The notes below the pieces were generated by a model. The model was not told the DNA's origin. It ran no database searches and saw nothing but the letters and a program-made list of their open reading frames with translations. A program made the translations under genes and the position numbers. From assembly GCF_029439455.1 (NCBI RefSeq), contig NZ_JAQFVG010000199.1, forward strand, positions 11,271 through 55,353: 44,083 bases of DNA. The letters are read 5' to 3'. Of this stretch, positions 25,813-34,525 are shown piece by piece. Position 1 is the stretch's first letter. The number at the start of each line of letters is the position of its first letter. This stretch comes from Caballeronia sp. BR00000012568055. GTDB taxonomy: Bacteria > Pseudomonadota > Gammaproteobacteria > Burkholderiales > Burkholderiaceae.

Positions 25813-26022
25813 CCAAAGCTGATACCCGGTATTCCTTACCGCGTGGAGCGCAAATAAATGACGTGCTATCCTTGCCCTCGCCTTGTCGCGCTGTCCCACA
25901 ACTAAAAAAACGAGCGCGTATCACCCGCCTGCAGGCCGCCGTTAAAGAAGCTCAACGGTGTGCCGTCATTAGAAACAGGCGCGGACCGCATGCGGAAATT
26001 CTTTCATCGGTTTGCCGTGAGG

Positions 26023-26051
26023 AAAGCACATTCTCTTAGCGAATGTGCTTT
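26023..26051. repeat. Perfect 11-bp stem-loop
   Basis: AAAGCACATTC (26023-26033) and GAATGTGCTTT (26041-26051) around TCTTAGC. It is about 160 bases before the FtsH-like start. There is no T run on the plus strand. It could be a leader structure, an operator or a processing site. Confidence 0.65.
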
Positions 26052-26174
26052 AAGGACTTCCGTTCAAGGCTGATTGCTTCGCCTTAAGAAGCGTCCAACC
26101 GCGTGCGGTGCCATTCACTTTTCTAAGTGCGCACTCGACGCGTTCGGATGTCCTTTATTCCGATGATAAACACA

Positions 26175-26194
26175 GGGATCCGCCGTGCGGACCC
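26175..26194 (+). promoter_or_regulatory. Hairpin abutting the ribosome-binding site of the FtsH-like gene
   Basis: TCCGC (26179-26183), loop CGT, GCGGA (26187-26191), extended by GGG (26175-26177) and CCC (26192-26194) with one bulged A. The Shine-Dalgarno AGGA (26197-26200) begins two bases later. Such placement can affect ribosome access, but the SD itself is not paired. Confidence 0.5.
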
Positions 26195-26208
26195 TTAGGA
26201 ATGGCTTG

Positions 26209-28116
26209 ATGAAAACGGTATGGAATTCGTTGCGGTCGAAGTTCGGCCGCACCATGACGGGCGTTGCGATTGCACTCGCCCTCATTGCAGCTGTGTGCTT
26301 CGCAATGTTGCGTCAGGAACCCGAGCAAGCGACCCCGCAAGTCGCGGCGCTAAGTGGCATAGCCAGTCAGATGCGGCATGACGTGACGCCGTGGACGCAC
26401 AGCGAGAAGGACGTGTCGCAACTGACACGCGATATCCGCGATCACAATATCGCTGCGATCGGTGTGAGCCGTGACGCCATGCTTGTTTCGACGGTCAAGG
26501 ACGACAAATACTATGTCGTCGATCACAACGGCGCGTTTTCGAACGCGCTGCTGGCGGGCGAATTGAAAGCGGACGGCAGCGCGGGCTATCAACTGGTGTG
26601 GCTGCCGGACGCGCATATCCGCACCGGTCTTGCGCGCTGGTCCAATCTCTTCACCATTCTGCGCGATGTGTTCAGTCTGCTGCTGCCGCTGCTGATGGTC
26701 GGCGGTCTGTCCTGGTTCATGCGGCGCGAGATGCGCGGCGGCGCGCAATTGCTGGCCAAAGCGCCGGTCATGCGCTTCGACGATGTCATCGGTGCAGGCG
26801 AAGCCAAAGCCGCCCTCGCCGATGTCCAGGCGTGGCTCACCGAGCCCAAACAATTCACCGGCATGGGCGTGCGCGCACCGTGCGGCATTCTGATGACGGG
26901 CGGCCCCGGCGTCGGCAAGACGCGTCTGGCGCAGGCGCTGGCGGGCGAATGCGGCGCGAACTTCATCGCGATTACGGGCAGCTATTTCAGCGCGAAGTAC
27001 TACGGCGTCGGCATTCAGAAGGTCAAGCATCTGTTCGAGATGGCGCGCAAGAATGCGCCGACGGTTATCTTTATCGATGAAGCCGATGGTCTGGGCAAGC
27101 GCACCGATACCGGCGGCGGTCCGGTCGAAGCGGAAACCAACCGCATCATCAATCAACTGCTGGCGGAGATGGATGGCTTCGAGTCGAACGAAGGCGTGAT
27201 TATCGTCGCGGCGACGAATCATCCTGAGAATCTCGATGAAGCGCTGCGCCGTCCGGGCCGTTTCGATCGGACCATTGCCGTGCGTCTGCCCGATCTCGAC
27301 GACCGCGCAAGAATTCTGCGTTTCTACGCAAAGAATCTCAAAACCAAGGGCGACGATATCGACTTCGATCAGATGGCGCGTCTGACCACGGGCCTCTCAC
27401 CCGCGACGCTGGCGATGATCGTCAATCAGGCGGGTCTCGTTGCGCGCAAGAGCGGCAAGAGCGAAGTGGCGGCGGCGCATTTCATCGAAGCGATCAAGAT
27501 CGCGCGTATCGGCGATATCAACGGCGCGGAGCGCGCGCTCTCGGACGATGAACGCACGCGTATCGCCATTCACGAAGCGGGGCACGGTCTCGTGGCGGCG
27601 CTGCTCGGCACCGGCGTGCTCGAAGAAGTGACCATTCTGCCGCGCGGTGGCGCGCTGGGCGTCGCGCTCATCACGAAGATGCAGGACAAGCATCTGTATC
27701 GCGAAACCGAAATGCGCAATGAAATTCAGGTGCTGCTCGGCGGGCGCAATGCGGAACTGCTGATGTTCAAGGAAGCATCGAGTGGCGCGGCGCAGGACTT
27801 GCAGGAAGCATCGCGTATCGGGCTGGATATGGTGTCGAAGTACGGCTTCAATTCGGACGGCGATCTGTTCAGCCTCGCGTCGCTGCCACAGCAGTACGCG
27901 GGTCTGCAATTGAAGGGCGCGATCGAAAATACCAACGAATTGCTGCGCGATCTGGACGATGCCACCTTCGCGCTGCTGAAGGCCAACGAGCCGGTGCTGC
28001 GCGCCATCGCCGATGAACTGCTGGAAACGGAAACGGTGCCGGGCGAGACGGTGTATCGCCTGATTCGTGAGCATGCTGCGGCAGTGAATGCCGTCAACGA
28101 AGTGCTTGCGGCTTAA
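26209..28116 (+). CDS. FtsH-like membrane AAA+ zinc protease, divergent paralogue
   Basis: 635 residues from ATG 26209 (AGGA 8 bases upstream; a GTG at 26185 is less likely). Order: TM1 about 16-34, a periplasmic part, TM2 about 154-171, AAA+ module, M41 protease. Walker A is GGPGVGKT (231-238) rather than the usual GPPGTGKT; Walker B is VIFIDEAD (286-293); the second region of homology includes RRPGRFDR. The protease site is complete: HEAGH (455-459) and third ligand D530. The pore loop reads YYG (264-266) where canonical FtsH has FVG. The lack of a neighbouring rlmE/ftsJ or folP, which usually accompany housekeeping ftsH, supports an accessory paralogue that degrades membrane or cytosolic proteins. 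Confidence 0.93.
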   Translation: MKTVWNSLRSKFGRTMTGVAIALALIAAVCFAMLRQEPEQATPQVAALSGIASQMRHDVTPWTHSEKDVSQLTRDIRDHNIAAIGVSRDAMLVSTVKDDKYYVVDHNGAFSNALLAGELKADGSAGYQLVWLPDAHIRTGLARWSNLFTILRDVFSLLLPLLMVGGLSWFMRREMRGGAQLLAKAPVMRFDDVIGAGEAKAALADVQAWLTEPKQFTGMGVRAPCGILMTGGPGVGKTRLAQALAGECGANFIAITGSYFSAKYYGVGIQKVKHLFEMARKNAPTVIFIDEADGLGKRTDTGGGPVEAETNRIINQLLAEMDGFESNEGVIIVAATNHPENLDEALRRPGRFDRTIAVRLPDLDDRARILRFYAKNLKTKGDDIDFDQMARLTTGLSPATLAMIVNQAGLVARKSGKSEVAAAHFIEAIKIARIGDINGAERALSDDERTRIAIHEAGHGLVAALLGTGVLEEVTILPRGGALGVALITKMQDKHLYRETEMRNEIQVLLGGRNAELLMFKEASSGAAQDLQEASRIGLDMVSKYGFNSDGDLFSLASLPQQYAGLQLKGAIENTNELLRDLDDATFALLKANEPVLRAIADELLETETVPGETVYRLIREHAAAVNAVNEVLAA

Positions 28117-28142
28117 TCCTCAGACGCCCGAAAGCACCACAA

Positions 28143-29339
28143 TCAGCCGACGCTGCGTTCGAACTTCGCATCCTTTCGATTCGCAGCGGAATAAGCCGAT
28201 TCGAGCCGATTCCCGCCGAGCGACTTCGCGCTATACAGCGCACGGTCACCGGCGGCGAGCAACCCGGCAAGCGTGTCCGCATCCTTTCCAGATAGCGCCA
28301 TACCGATACTCACCGTCACCCTGATCTGCACGCCGTCCGCTTCGTGCGATACGGTCTGCGCAAAACGCCGGATCACGCTTTCCCCCGCCTCTCTCGCGCG
28401 CCGCCCATCATGCGACGGCAACAGCGCGACGAATTCTTCCCCGCCCATGCGCGCAAAAATGGCGTGCTCACCGAGCACATCGCGGGCGACTTTCGCGAAA
28501 GACTTGAGCACTTCGTCGCCTGCTTCGTGGCCGAAGCGGTCGTTGATCGCTTTGAAGTTGTCGAGGTCGAGCGCGAGACAGGCCAGCGGATGCGCGGCAT
28601 CGGCTGCGCGCATCGCGTGTTCGGCTTCGGAGAAGAACCATCGGCGATTGCCGAGTCCGGTTAGATAATCCGTCTGCGATTCGCGCAGCAGATCGGCATG
28701 CGCTTCATCGCGGACGAATTTGAGCAGCGTCATCGGCAAGATGACGGAATAGAGCACGCCTTCGTACATGGTGAACTTGCCGGCAATCGCCAGCGCGCCC
28801 GGTCCAAACGATGCCGCCATCCAAGGCAAAATCACCGCGCGAAACGCATAGAACAGCGCATGGCCGCCCGCTATAAAGATAGCGATATTGCGCGCCTGTC
28901 TGCCCACGGCTCCGCTCATGCGCATCAGTTCACGCGCGGTCAATCCGCATACGACGGCGATGGGAATCGCGCTCAGATACGCCCACATCACTTCTTCCCA
29001 GCGCTTGCCCGCAATCACCCACGCGAGCGCAAGCAGCACGAGCACGCCAATAGGAAGTCGTCGATAACGCCGCCCGTTCAACAGCGCGACGCCCTGCATA
29101 TTGAGCAAATAGCCCGACACGATCACGAGATTGCTCAGCGCCGATCCCAGCGCGCCCGGCAAATTGTGACGCACCAACGCCGCCGCGCAGCCAGCCGCAA
29201 GCACCGCGTAACCCGCAGCCAGAACGCTCAGTTCTTTCCTGCGCCGCTGATAACTGCGCTGCTCCCAGAGCGTCAGCGCACAACTGGCGATGAGCGTTCC
29301 GACAGCCAGCAAATATAACGTAAGGAGATCGACACGCAT
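28143..29339 (-). CDS. Membrane diguanylate cyclase (GGEEF)
   Basis: 398 residues. About six hydrophobic segments fill residues 5-205, without a known sensor signature, followed by the GGDEF domain starting at SQTDYLTGLGNRRWF (221-235). The active motif is GGEEF (299-303), a functional variant; DLDNFKAINDRFGHEAGD is intact. There is no RxxD inhibitory site (sequence before it is EHAIFAR). It is predicted to raise c-di-GMP. It converges on the FtsH-like gene, with 26 bases between stops. Confidence 0.93.
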   Translation of the reverse strand: MRVDLLTLYLLAVGTLIASCALTLWEQRSYQRRRKELSVLAAGYAVLAAGCAAALVRHNLPGALGSALSNLVIVSGYLLNMQGVALLNGRRYRRLPIGVLVLLALAWVIAGKRWEEVMWAYLSAIPIAVVCGLTARELMRMSGAVGRQARNIAIFIAGGHALFYAFRAVILPWMAASFGPGALAIAGKFTMYEGVLYSVILPMTLLKFVRDEAHADLLRESQTDYLTGLGNRRWFFSEAEHAMRAADAAHPLACLALDLDNFKAINDRFGHEAGDEVLKSFAKVARDVLGEHAIFARMGGEEFVALLPSHDGRRAREAGESVIRRFAQTVSHEADGVQIRVTVSIGMALSGKDADTLAGLLAAGDRALYSAKSLGGNRLESAYSAANRKDAKFERSVG

Positions 29340-29456
29340 GTGCTCGCTGGGCCTTTCGCTGGCCGGAGACAGTCAGACATGACTGGTTAACGGTCAGTTG
29401 TCCGGATTCTTGAATCTTCCGAACACCCGCGCAATCAGCGTGCCTTTTCGAGCGAT

Positions 29457-30122
29457 TTACCTCGCAACCGCCGCCTCGACCGCCGCAAGATACGCCGCCA
29501 GCGCGCGCCGCACTTCGCGCAAATAACGCTTCGCCAGTTGCACATCGCCCATGGCGGAACGGAGTTTGACGGTCAGTGCGCCGCTTGCCAGCGCGTGAAT
29601 CATATCGACGTAAAGCTCGCGTTCGGAAGGCTTGATATCCGGCATGCGCGTATCGATGACGCGGCGCAGCGTGCTGTGCTTGTGCTTCTTTTTGTCCTCG
29701 TCGTGGCGCATGGACGGCATCAGCATCAGGCAATCGGGATTGCGCTCGAAGTAATCGATATGCGGCGTCATAAAGCGATCGATCACCGCCTCGGCCGTCA
29801 GCGCGCGCCACGTGTCGTTATCGATCTGACTGAGTTCATCTTCCAGTTCTTCGAGCGCCGCAATGTGGCGATCCCACAACGCCGCAAGCAAGCTGTCGCG
29901 ATCCGGAAAGAAGTGATACATCGAGCCGATCGGCGTTTGTGCACGCCGCGCAACACCGTGCATGGTCACGCCTTCCAATCCCTTTTCGACGATAAGTTCA
30001 GCCGTTGCATCCAGCACGGCTTCAATACGCGCGCGACCGCGTGCCTGCAAGGGCGAGCGCGCGGTGCTCGGACGTTCTTCGGTACGCGAAGTCTCGCCGC
30101 TGTCGTCGCGGGGCTTATTCAT
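29457..30122 (-). CDS. TetR family repressor of the EmrAB-NodT pump
   Basis: 221 residues from ATG 30122; a TTG 12 codons upstream is also in frame. HTH: ELIVEKGLEGVTMHGVARRAQTPIGSMYHFFPDRDSLL, with the YHFF signature of the family, then an all-helical ligand domain with a basic DEDKKKHKHSTLRR loop. The gene is divergent from emrA, and two CTAGAC palindromes lie between them, so local autoregulation and repression of the pump is the clear inference. The inducer is unknown. Confidence 0.93.
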   Translation of the reverse strand: MNKPRDDSGETSRTEERPSTARSPLQARGRARIEAVLDATAELIVEKGLEGVTMHGVARRAQTPIGSMYHFFPDRDSLLAALWDRHIAALEELEDELSQIDNDTWRALTAEAVIDRFMTPHIDYFERNPDCLMLMPSMRHDEDKKKHKHSTLRRVIDTRMPDIKPSERELYVDMIHALASGALTVKLRSAMGDVQLAKRYLREVRRALAAYLAAVEAAVAR

Positions 30123-30159
30123 TTGCTGTTGTTCCTGCTGTAATTGCTTTGGGGACAAA

Positions 30160-30177
30160 CTAGACGCATGCGTCTAG
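30160..30177. promoter_or_regulatory. TetR operator 1
   Basis: Perfect 18-bp palindrome CTAGACGCATGCGTCTAG in the tetR-emrA divergent region, 37 bases from the tetR start. Its half-site CTAGACG is repeated in operator 2. Confidence 0.88.
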
Positions 30178-30188
30178 ATTCGTGCATA

Positions 30189-30206
30189 CTAGACGGCATC
30201 GTCTAG
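30189..30206. promoter_or_regulatory. TetR operator 2
   Basis: CTAGACGGCATCGTCTAG: perfect 7-base arms around GCAT. Its centre is 29 bases from that of operator 1. Confidence 0.87.
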
Positions 30207-30323
30207 TTTGGCGCGCGTGGGGAAGTAACGCAACCGGGCAACCGGGGAATGGAACGCGTTACTACGCCGTCACATATCAAAGGCTACCGCATGAAGACGG
30301 TGGCGCATCGAGTCGGAGAAATC

Positions 30324-31451
30324 ATGGCAGTTACAGCACCGCCCTCGGGCGGTAACGCGGGTGAAGCCGCGTCCAGCAAAACGTCGCGCAAACGCGTGTT
30401 GATCGTGATCGGCATTGTCGCGGTGGTGGCGGGGATCGTGTGGGGCGCGCGCTGGTGGAGCGTCGGGCGCTTTATCGAAAGTACCGACGATGCCTATTTG
30501 AAAGCCGACAGCGTGACCATCGCGCCGAAAGTGAGCGGCTATATCACCGAAGTGCTGGTCGGCGACAATCAGGCGGTCGCGGCGGGCGCACCGCTGGCAC
30601 GGCTCGATACGCGTCAATATCAGGCATCGCTCGATCAGGCCAAGGCCACGCTCGATGCGCGCGCCGCCGATATTCAACGCGCCGAAGCCGATCTGTATCA
30701 GCAACACGCCAATGCAGAACAGACGAAAGCGCAGGCCGAAGTCTCGCGCGTGAGCCTCGCGCACGCGGAAGACGATGTGCGGCGTTATCGTCCGCTGGTG
30801 GCGACGGGCGCGGAAACGGAGGAGCGCTTGTCGAGCCTTATCTCCACGCGCGATCAGGCCAAGGCCACGCTCGCCGCCAATCTCGCAGCGGTGAAGTCGG
30901 CGCAGACGCAGATCGGCGCGACCGAAGCGACGATTGCGCAGGCGCGCGCGCAGCTTGAAGCGGCGCAGGCGCAATTGAATCAGTCCAAGCTCGATCTCAA
31001 CGACACCACCTTGTATAGCCCGCTCGCGGGGCGCGTCGGCGATCGCTCGGTGCGCGTCGGTCAGTACGTGCAACCGGGCACGCGGTTGATGACCGTGGTG
31101 CCGGTGACATCGGTGTATCTCGAAGCGAACTTCAAGGAAACGCAAGTGGGCCGCATGCGGATCGGCCAACCTGCGACGCTGCATGTCGATGCGCTCAAAG
31201 GCACTGATTTGCACGGCGTCGTCGAGAGTTTCTCGCCCGGCACCGGCGCGCAGTTCGCGCTCTTGCCGCCGGAAAACGCCACCGGCAACTTCACGAAGAT
31301 CGTGCAACGCGTGCCGGTGCGCATTCGTGTCGATACCGGTCCGGAAACGCGCAAAGTGCTGCTGCCGGGTCTTTCCGTGACGGTCGAAGTCGATACGAAA
31401 TCTGCCAGCGACGATAGCCGCCGTATCGACGCTGAGAATCGCCATGAGTAA
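30324..31451 (+). CDS. emrA: EmrA-type membrane fusion protein
   Basis: 375 residues from ATG 30324, with GGAGA 5-6 bases upstream. One N-terminal membrane segment (about 25-43), a biotinyl-lipoyl half-motif (VSGYITEVLVGDNQAVAAGAPL), a long alpha-hairpin coiled coil (about 95-220), the second lipoyl half (LYSPLAGRVGDRSVRVGQYVQPG) and beta-barrel. It links the EmrB transporter to the outer-membrane channel. First gene of the emrA-emrB-nodT operon; its end overlaps emrB by 8 bases. Confidence 0.95.
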   Translation: MAVTAPPSGGNAGEAASSKTSRKRVLIVIGIVAVVAGIVWGARWWSVGRFIESTDDAYLKADSVTIAPKVSGYITEVLVGDNQAVAAGAPLARLDTRQYQASLDQAKATLDARAADIQRAEADLYQQHANAEQTKAQAEVSRVSLAHAEDDVRRYRPLVATGAETEERLSSLISTRDQAKATLAANLAAVKSAQTQIGATEATIAQARAQLEAAQAQLNQSKLDLNDTTLYSPLAGRVGDRSVRVGQYVQPGTRLMTVVPVTSVYLEANFKETQVGRMRIGQPATLHVDALKGTDLHGVVESFSPGTGAQFALLPPENATGNFTKIVQRVPVRIRVDTGPETRKVLLPGLSVTVEVDTKSASDDSRRIDAENRHE

Positions 31452-33024
31452 TGGCCAAGCGCAGGCGCAGCCGCACGCCCGCGCGAGCGCCACGGATTGG
31501 ATCGCGGTCACGGCGGGCGCGTTGGGCGCGCTGATGGCCACGCTCGACATTTCGATCACCAACTCCGCGCTGCCGCAGATTCAGGGCGAAATCGGCGCGA
31601 CCGGCACGGAGGGCACGTGGATTTCCACCGGCTATTTGATGTCGGAGATCGTGATGATTCCGCTCGCCGCGTGGCTCACGCGCGTGTTCGGCCTGCGCAA
31701 TTTCCTGCTCGGCAATGCGGTGCTGTTCACGCTGTTCTCGGTGATGTGCGGCCTCTCCACGTCCCTGCCGATGATGGTCGCAGGCCGCATCGGCCAGGGT
31801 TTCACCGGCGGCGCGATGATCCCGACCGCGCAGACCATTATCCGCACGCGATTACCGCGCGAACAGATGCCGGTCGGCATGACCATCTTCGGCCTGATCG
31901 TGCTGCTCGGGCCGCTGCTCGGTCCCGTGCTCGGCGGCTGGCTCGCGGAAAATATCTCGTGGTCGTGGTGCTTTTACGTGAACATTCCCGTCGGCATTGC
32001 GCTGGTGGCGCTCCTGATCGCGGGCTTGAAATCGGATGAGACGCATTGGGAAGCGTTTTTCAAGGCGGACTGGGTCGGCATTCTCGGGCTGGCGATCGGC
32101 CTCAGTTCGCTGACGGTGGTGCTCGAAGAAGGCCAGCGCAATCAATGGTTCGAATCGACGGAAATCGTCACGCTGAGTTGCGTGACCGCGTTCGGCATGT
32201 TGCTGATCGCGATCTCGCAGATGTTTTCGGCGAAGCCGATCGTGCGTCTCTCGCTGCTGCGCAATCCGCGTTACGCGAGCGTAATTCTGATCGTGTTCGC
32301 GGTCGGCGCGGGCTTGTATTGCGTGTCGTTTTTGCTGCCGCAGTTCTTGAGCATCGTTGCGGGCTATAACGCGTTTCAGTCCGGTTCGATCATGCTCGTC
32401 TCCGGCGTCCCCGCGTTTCTCATCATGCCGATTCTGCCGCGTCTGCTCGGCAAAGTGGACTTTCGGATATTGGTCATCAGCGGTCTGCTGTTTTTCGCGG
32501 GAAGCTGTCTGCTCGATATTTCGCTCACCGCACAAAGTGTCGGACACGACTTCTTCGGCTCGCAAATTCTGCGCGGCTTCGGCCAGATGCTCGCGATGAT
32601 GCCGCTCAATCAGGCCTCGATGGCAGCCGTCTCGCGCGAAGAATCCGGCGATGCGGCTGGCCTCTACAACATGGCGCGCAATCTCGGCGGCTCGGTCGGG
32701 CTTGCGATCATCGGCACGGTGATCGACCGGCGCAACGACTTTCATAGCGAAGCGATCCGCGAATCGCTGACGGCGAATTCGGTGCTCGGGCAAGAGCGTA
32801 TCGCGGGGAGCGCGGCGAGTTTTTATGCGCAAGGCGGCGACATGGCGCACGCGCATATGCAGGCGCTCGGCCAGTTGTCGATGCAGATCGGCCAGCAGGC
32901 TATCGTCATGACGTACTCGGAGACGTTCTACATTCTGGCGATTGCGCTGCTCGCATGTCTGCCGCTTGCGCTATTGCTCAAGACACCGAAGCATTCCGGC
33001 GATGCTCCTTCTGCTGGTCATTGA
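31444..33024 (+). CDS. emrB: EmrB/QacA-type MFS drug exporter (DHA2, 14 TM)
   Basis: 526 residues with 14 hydrophobic segments. Marks: ATLDISITNSALPQIQGEIGAT at the first span (motif D1), GRIGQGFTGGAMIPTAQTII and GPLLGPVLGGWLAENISWSWCFYVNIPVG (motif C), typical of proton-driven DHA2 pumps. It exports hydrophobic or aromatic toxic compounds through EmrA and the outer-membrane factor. ATGAGTAA overlaps the emrA stop, giving translational coupling. Confidence 0.96.
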   Translation: MSNGQAQAQPHARASATDWIAVTAGALGALMATLDISITNSALPQIQGEIGATGTEGTWISTGYLMSEIVMIPLAAWLTRVFGLRNFLLGNAVLFTLFSVMCGLSTSLPMMVAGRIGQGFTGGAMIPTAQTIIRTRLPREQMPVGMTIFGLIVLLGPLLGPVLGGWLAENISWSWCFYVNIPVGIALVALLIAGLKSDETHWEAFFKADWVGILGLAIGLSSLTVVLEEGQRNQWFESTEIVTLSCVTAFGMLLIAISQMFSAKPIVRLSLLRNPRYASVILIVFAVGAGLYCVSFLLPQFLSIVAGYNAFQSGSIMLVSGVPAFLIMPILPRLLGKVDFRILVISGLLFFAGSCLLDISLTAQSVGHDFFGSQILRGFGQMLAMMPLNQASMAAVSREESGDAAGLYNMARNLGGSVGLAIIGTVIDRRNDFHSEAIRESLTANSVLGQERIAGSAASFYAQGGDMAHAHMQALGQLSMQIGQQAIVMTYSETFYILAIALLACLPLALLLKTPKHSGDAPSAGH

Positions 33025-33041
33025 GGCTGGTCACTGAACAC

Positions 33042-34523
33042 ATGAAATATTCGACGATGCAACTCCCCTTCACGCGCCTGCTTCCGCTCGCCGCCATCGC
33101 GATGACGCTCGCCGCGTGCACGGTCGGCCCCGACTATCACGGCGCACCGGATATCGCGTCGGAGTCCGTAAAAAGCGGTACATTCGTGCGTACGCCCGCG
33201 CAAGGCGTGACAACCACGCACGCGCCCGCATCATGGTGGCTCGCACTGAACGATCCGCAACTCAATAGCCTGATCGACAGCGCACTGGCCGATAACCCCG
33301 ACCTCAAGATGGCGCAAGCGCGCTTGCGTCAGGCACGTTCGCAACTGCGCGGCCAGCAGGCGAACGAATTGCCGAAGGTATCCGGCGCAGCGGCGGCATT
33401 GCGCATGCGTTCGCCGGATACATCGCTATTCGGCTCATCGTCGGGCGATACCGGTCGCGGCCCCGTCGATTTCTACACGCTCGGTTTCGATGCCTCATGG
33501 GAAATCGATCTGTTCGGTGGCACGCGGCGCGCGATCGAAGCGGCATCGGACGAAGCGGATGCGGTCCACGCCGATCTCGCCGACACGCAAGTCTCGCTCG
33601 CGGCGGAAGTGGCATCGGCGTATATCGATTTGCGCGATCAGCAGGAACGGCTCGCGCTCGCGCAGCAGACCGCCGAGTATCAGCAGCAGATGCTCACGTT
33701 GACGGCGCAACGGCGCGCACGCGGCACGGCGGCGGACGTGGATGTCGAACGCCTGACCACCCAAGTCGATACGACGCGCGCCACGCTCGTGCCGCTGCAA
33801 GTGCAGATCACCGATTCGCTCGATCAGCTCGCCGTACTCACTGGCCGCGCACCCGGCGCGCTCGATGCCGAACTCGCGCAGCGCGCGCCCTTGCCTGCGC
33901 TGCCCGCAAGCGTGCCAATCGGCGATCCGGCCGCGATGCTGCAACAGCGCCCGGATATCCGCGCGGCGGAGCGACGGCTGGCATCGAGCAATGCGCAGAT
34001 CGGCGAGCATATCGCCGATTATTTTCCGAAGGTCTCCTTGCTCGGCGATATCGGCTTTTCAGCCGCCGATCCCGGTCATTTGCTGCGCAAGCAGAATTTC
34101 TCGTGGCTCGGCGTGCCGTATCTGCAATGGAATCTGTTCGATTTCGGCCGCACGTCGTCGAGCGTCGATGCAGCGCGCGCCTCGCGTGACGAAGCCGAAG
34201 CGCGCTATCAGAAGACCGTGCTCGCGGCGCTGAAGGACGCGAATTCATCGCTGTCGCGCTATGGCAATCAGCGCGAGCATGTGGTGCGACTCGAAGCCGT
34301 GCAGCAATCGTCGGAACGCTCGGCGACGCTGATTCGCCAGCGATATCGCGCGGGGGTATCGACGCTGATCGATCTGCTCGATGCGCAACGCACCGAGTTC
34401 GCCGCGCAGCAGGACGTGGTCGCTGCGCGTGCGGAATTGCTGAAGGACTTCGTGTCCTTGCAGAAGGGGCTGGGCCTCGGCTGGCAGGCGAACGACGCCA
34501 CGCAAGTGGCGCAGTCGCGCTGA
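33042..34523 (+). CDS. NodT/OprM-type outer membrane factor lipoprotein
   Basis: 493 residues from ATG 33042; ATG 33057 is a close alternative, and neither has a strong ribosome-binding site. Lipoprotein signal ending LAAC followed by TVGPDY, the usual opening of RND/EmrA outer-membrane factors. Two TolC-type repeats follow, with the long helices and the strands DFYTLGFDASWEIDLFGG and PYLQWNLFDFGR. It forms the outer-membrane duct of the pump. It is 17 bases after emrB; its stop is 2 bases from the stop of the convergent GST gene. Confidence 0.95.
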   Translation: MKYSTMQLPFTRLLPLAAIAMTLAACTVGPDYHGAPDIASESVKSGTFVRTPAQGVTTTHAPASWWLALNDPQLNSLIDSALADNPDLKMAQARLRQARSQLRGQQANELPKVSGAAAALRMRSPDTSLFGSSSGDTGRGPVDFYTLGFDASWEIDLFGGTRRAIEAASDEADAVHADLADTQVSLAAEVASAYIDLRDQQERLALAQQTAEYQQQMLTLTAQRRARGTAADVDVERLTTQVDTTRATLVPLQVQITDSLDQLAVLTGRAPGALDAELAQRAPLPALPASVPIGDPAAMLQQRPDIRAAERRLASSNAQIGEHIADYFPKVSLLGDIGFSAADPGHLLRKQNFSWLGVPYLQWNLFDFGRTSSSVDAARASRDEAEARYQKTVLAALKDANSSLSRYGNQREHVVRLEAVQQSSERSATLIRQRYRAGVSTLIDLLDAQRTEFAAQQDVVAARAELLKDFVSLQKGLGLGWQANDATQVAQSR

Positions 34524-34525
34524 GC

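Larger units (their letters stand above)
25220..26208. other. Long gene-free, hairpin-rich region upstream of the FtsH-like gene
   Basis: 989 bases without a supportable protein gene on either strand. Base composition is visibly lower in G+C than in the flanking genes, up to about 25440. It contains at least six inverted repeats: 25336-25357, 25518-25533 (GTTCAA/TTGAAC), the terminator 25724-25760, the palindrome CCGCATGCGG at 25986-25995, 26023-26051, and 26175-26194. There is also a 4 x 13-bp tandem repeat. Short CTAAG/CTTAG words recur throughout. Confidence 0.7.

Noticed and set aside
25625..25924. 99-codon minus-strand frame in the long intergenic region
   Set aside because: Runs through the terminator and tandem repeats, lacks a ribosome-binding site, and has no sensible composition.
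30270..31562. 430-codon minus-strand frame opposite emrA
   Set aside because: Its translation is low-complexity Arg/Leu/His sequence, while emrA has all domains of a membrane fusion protein.
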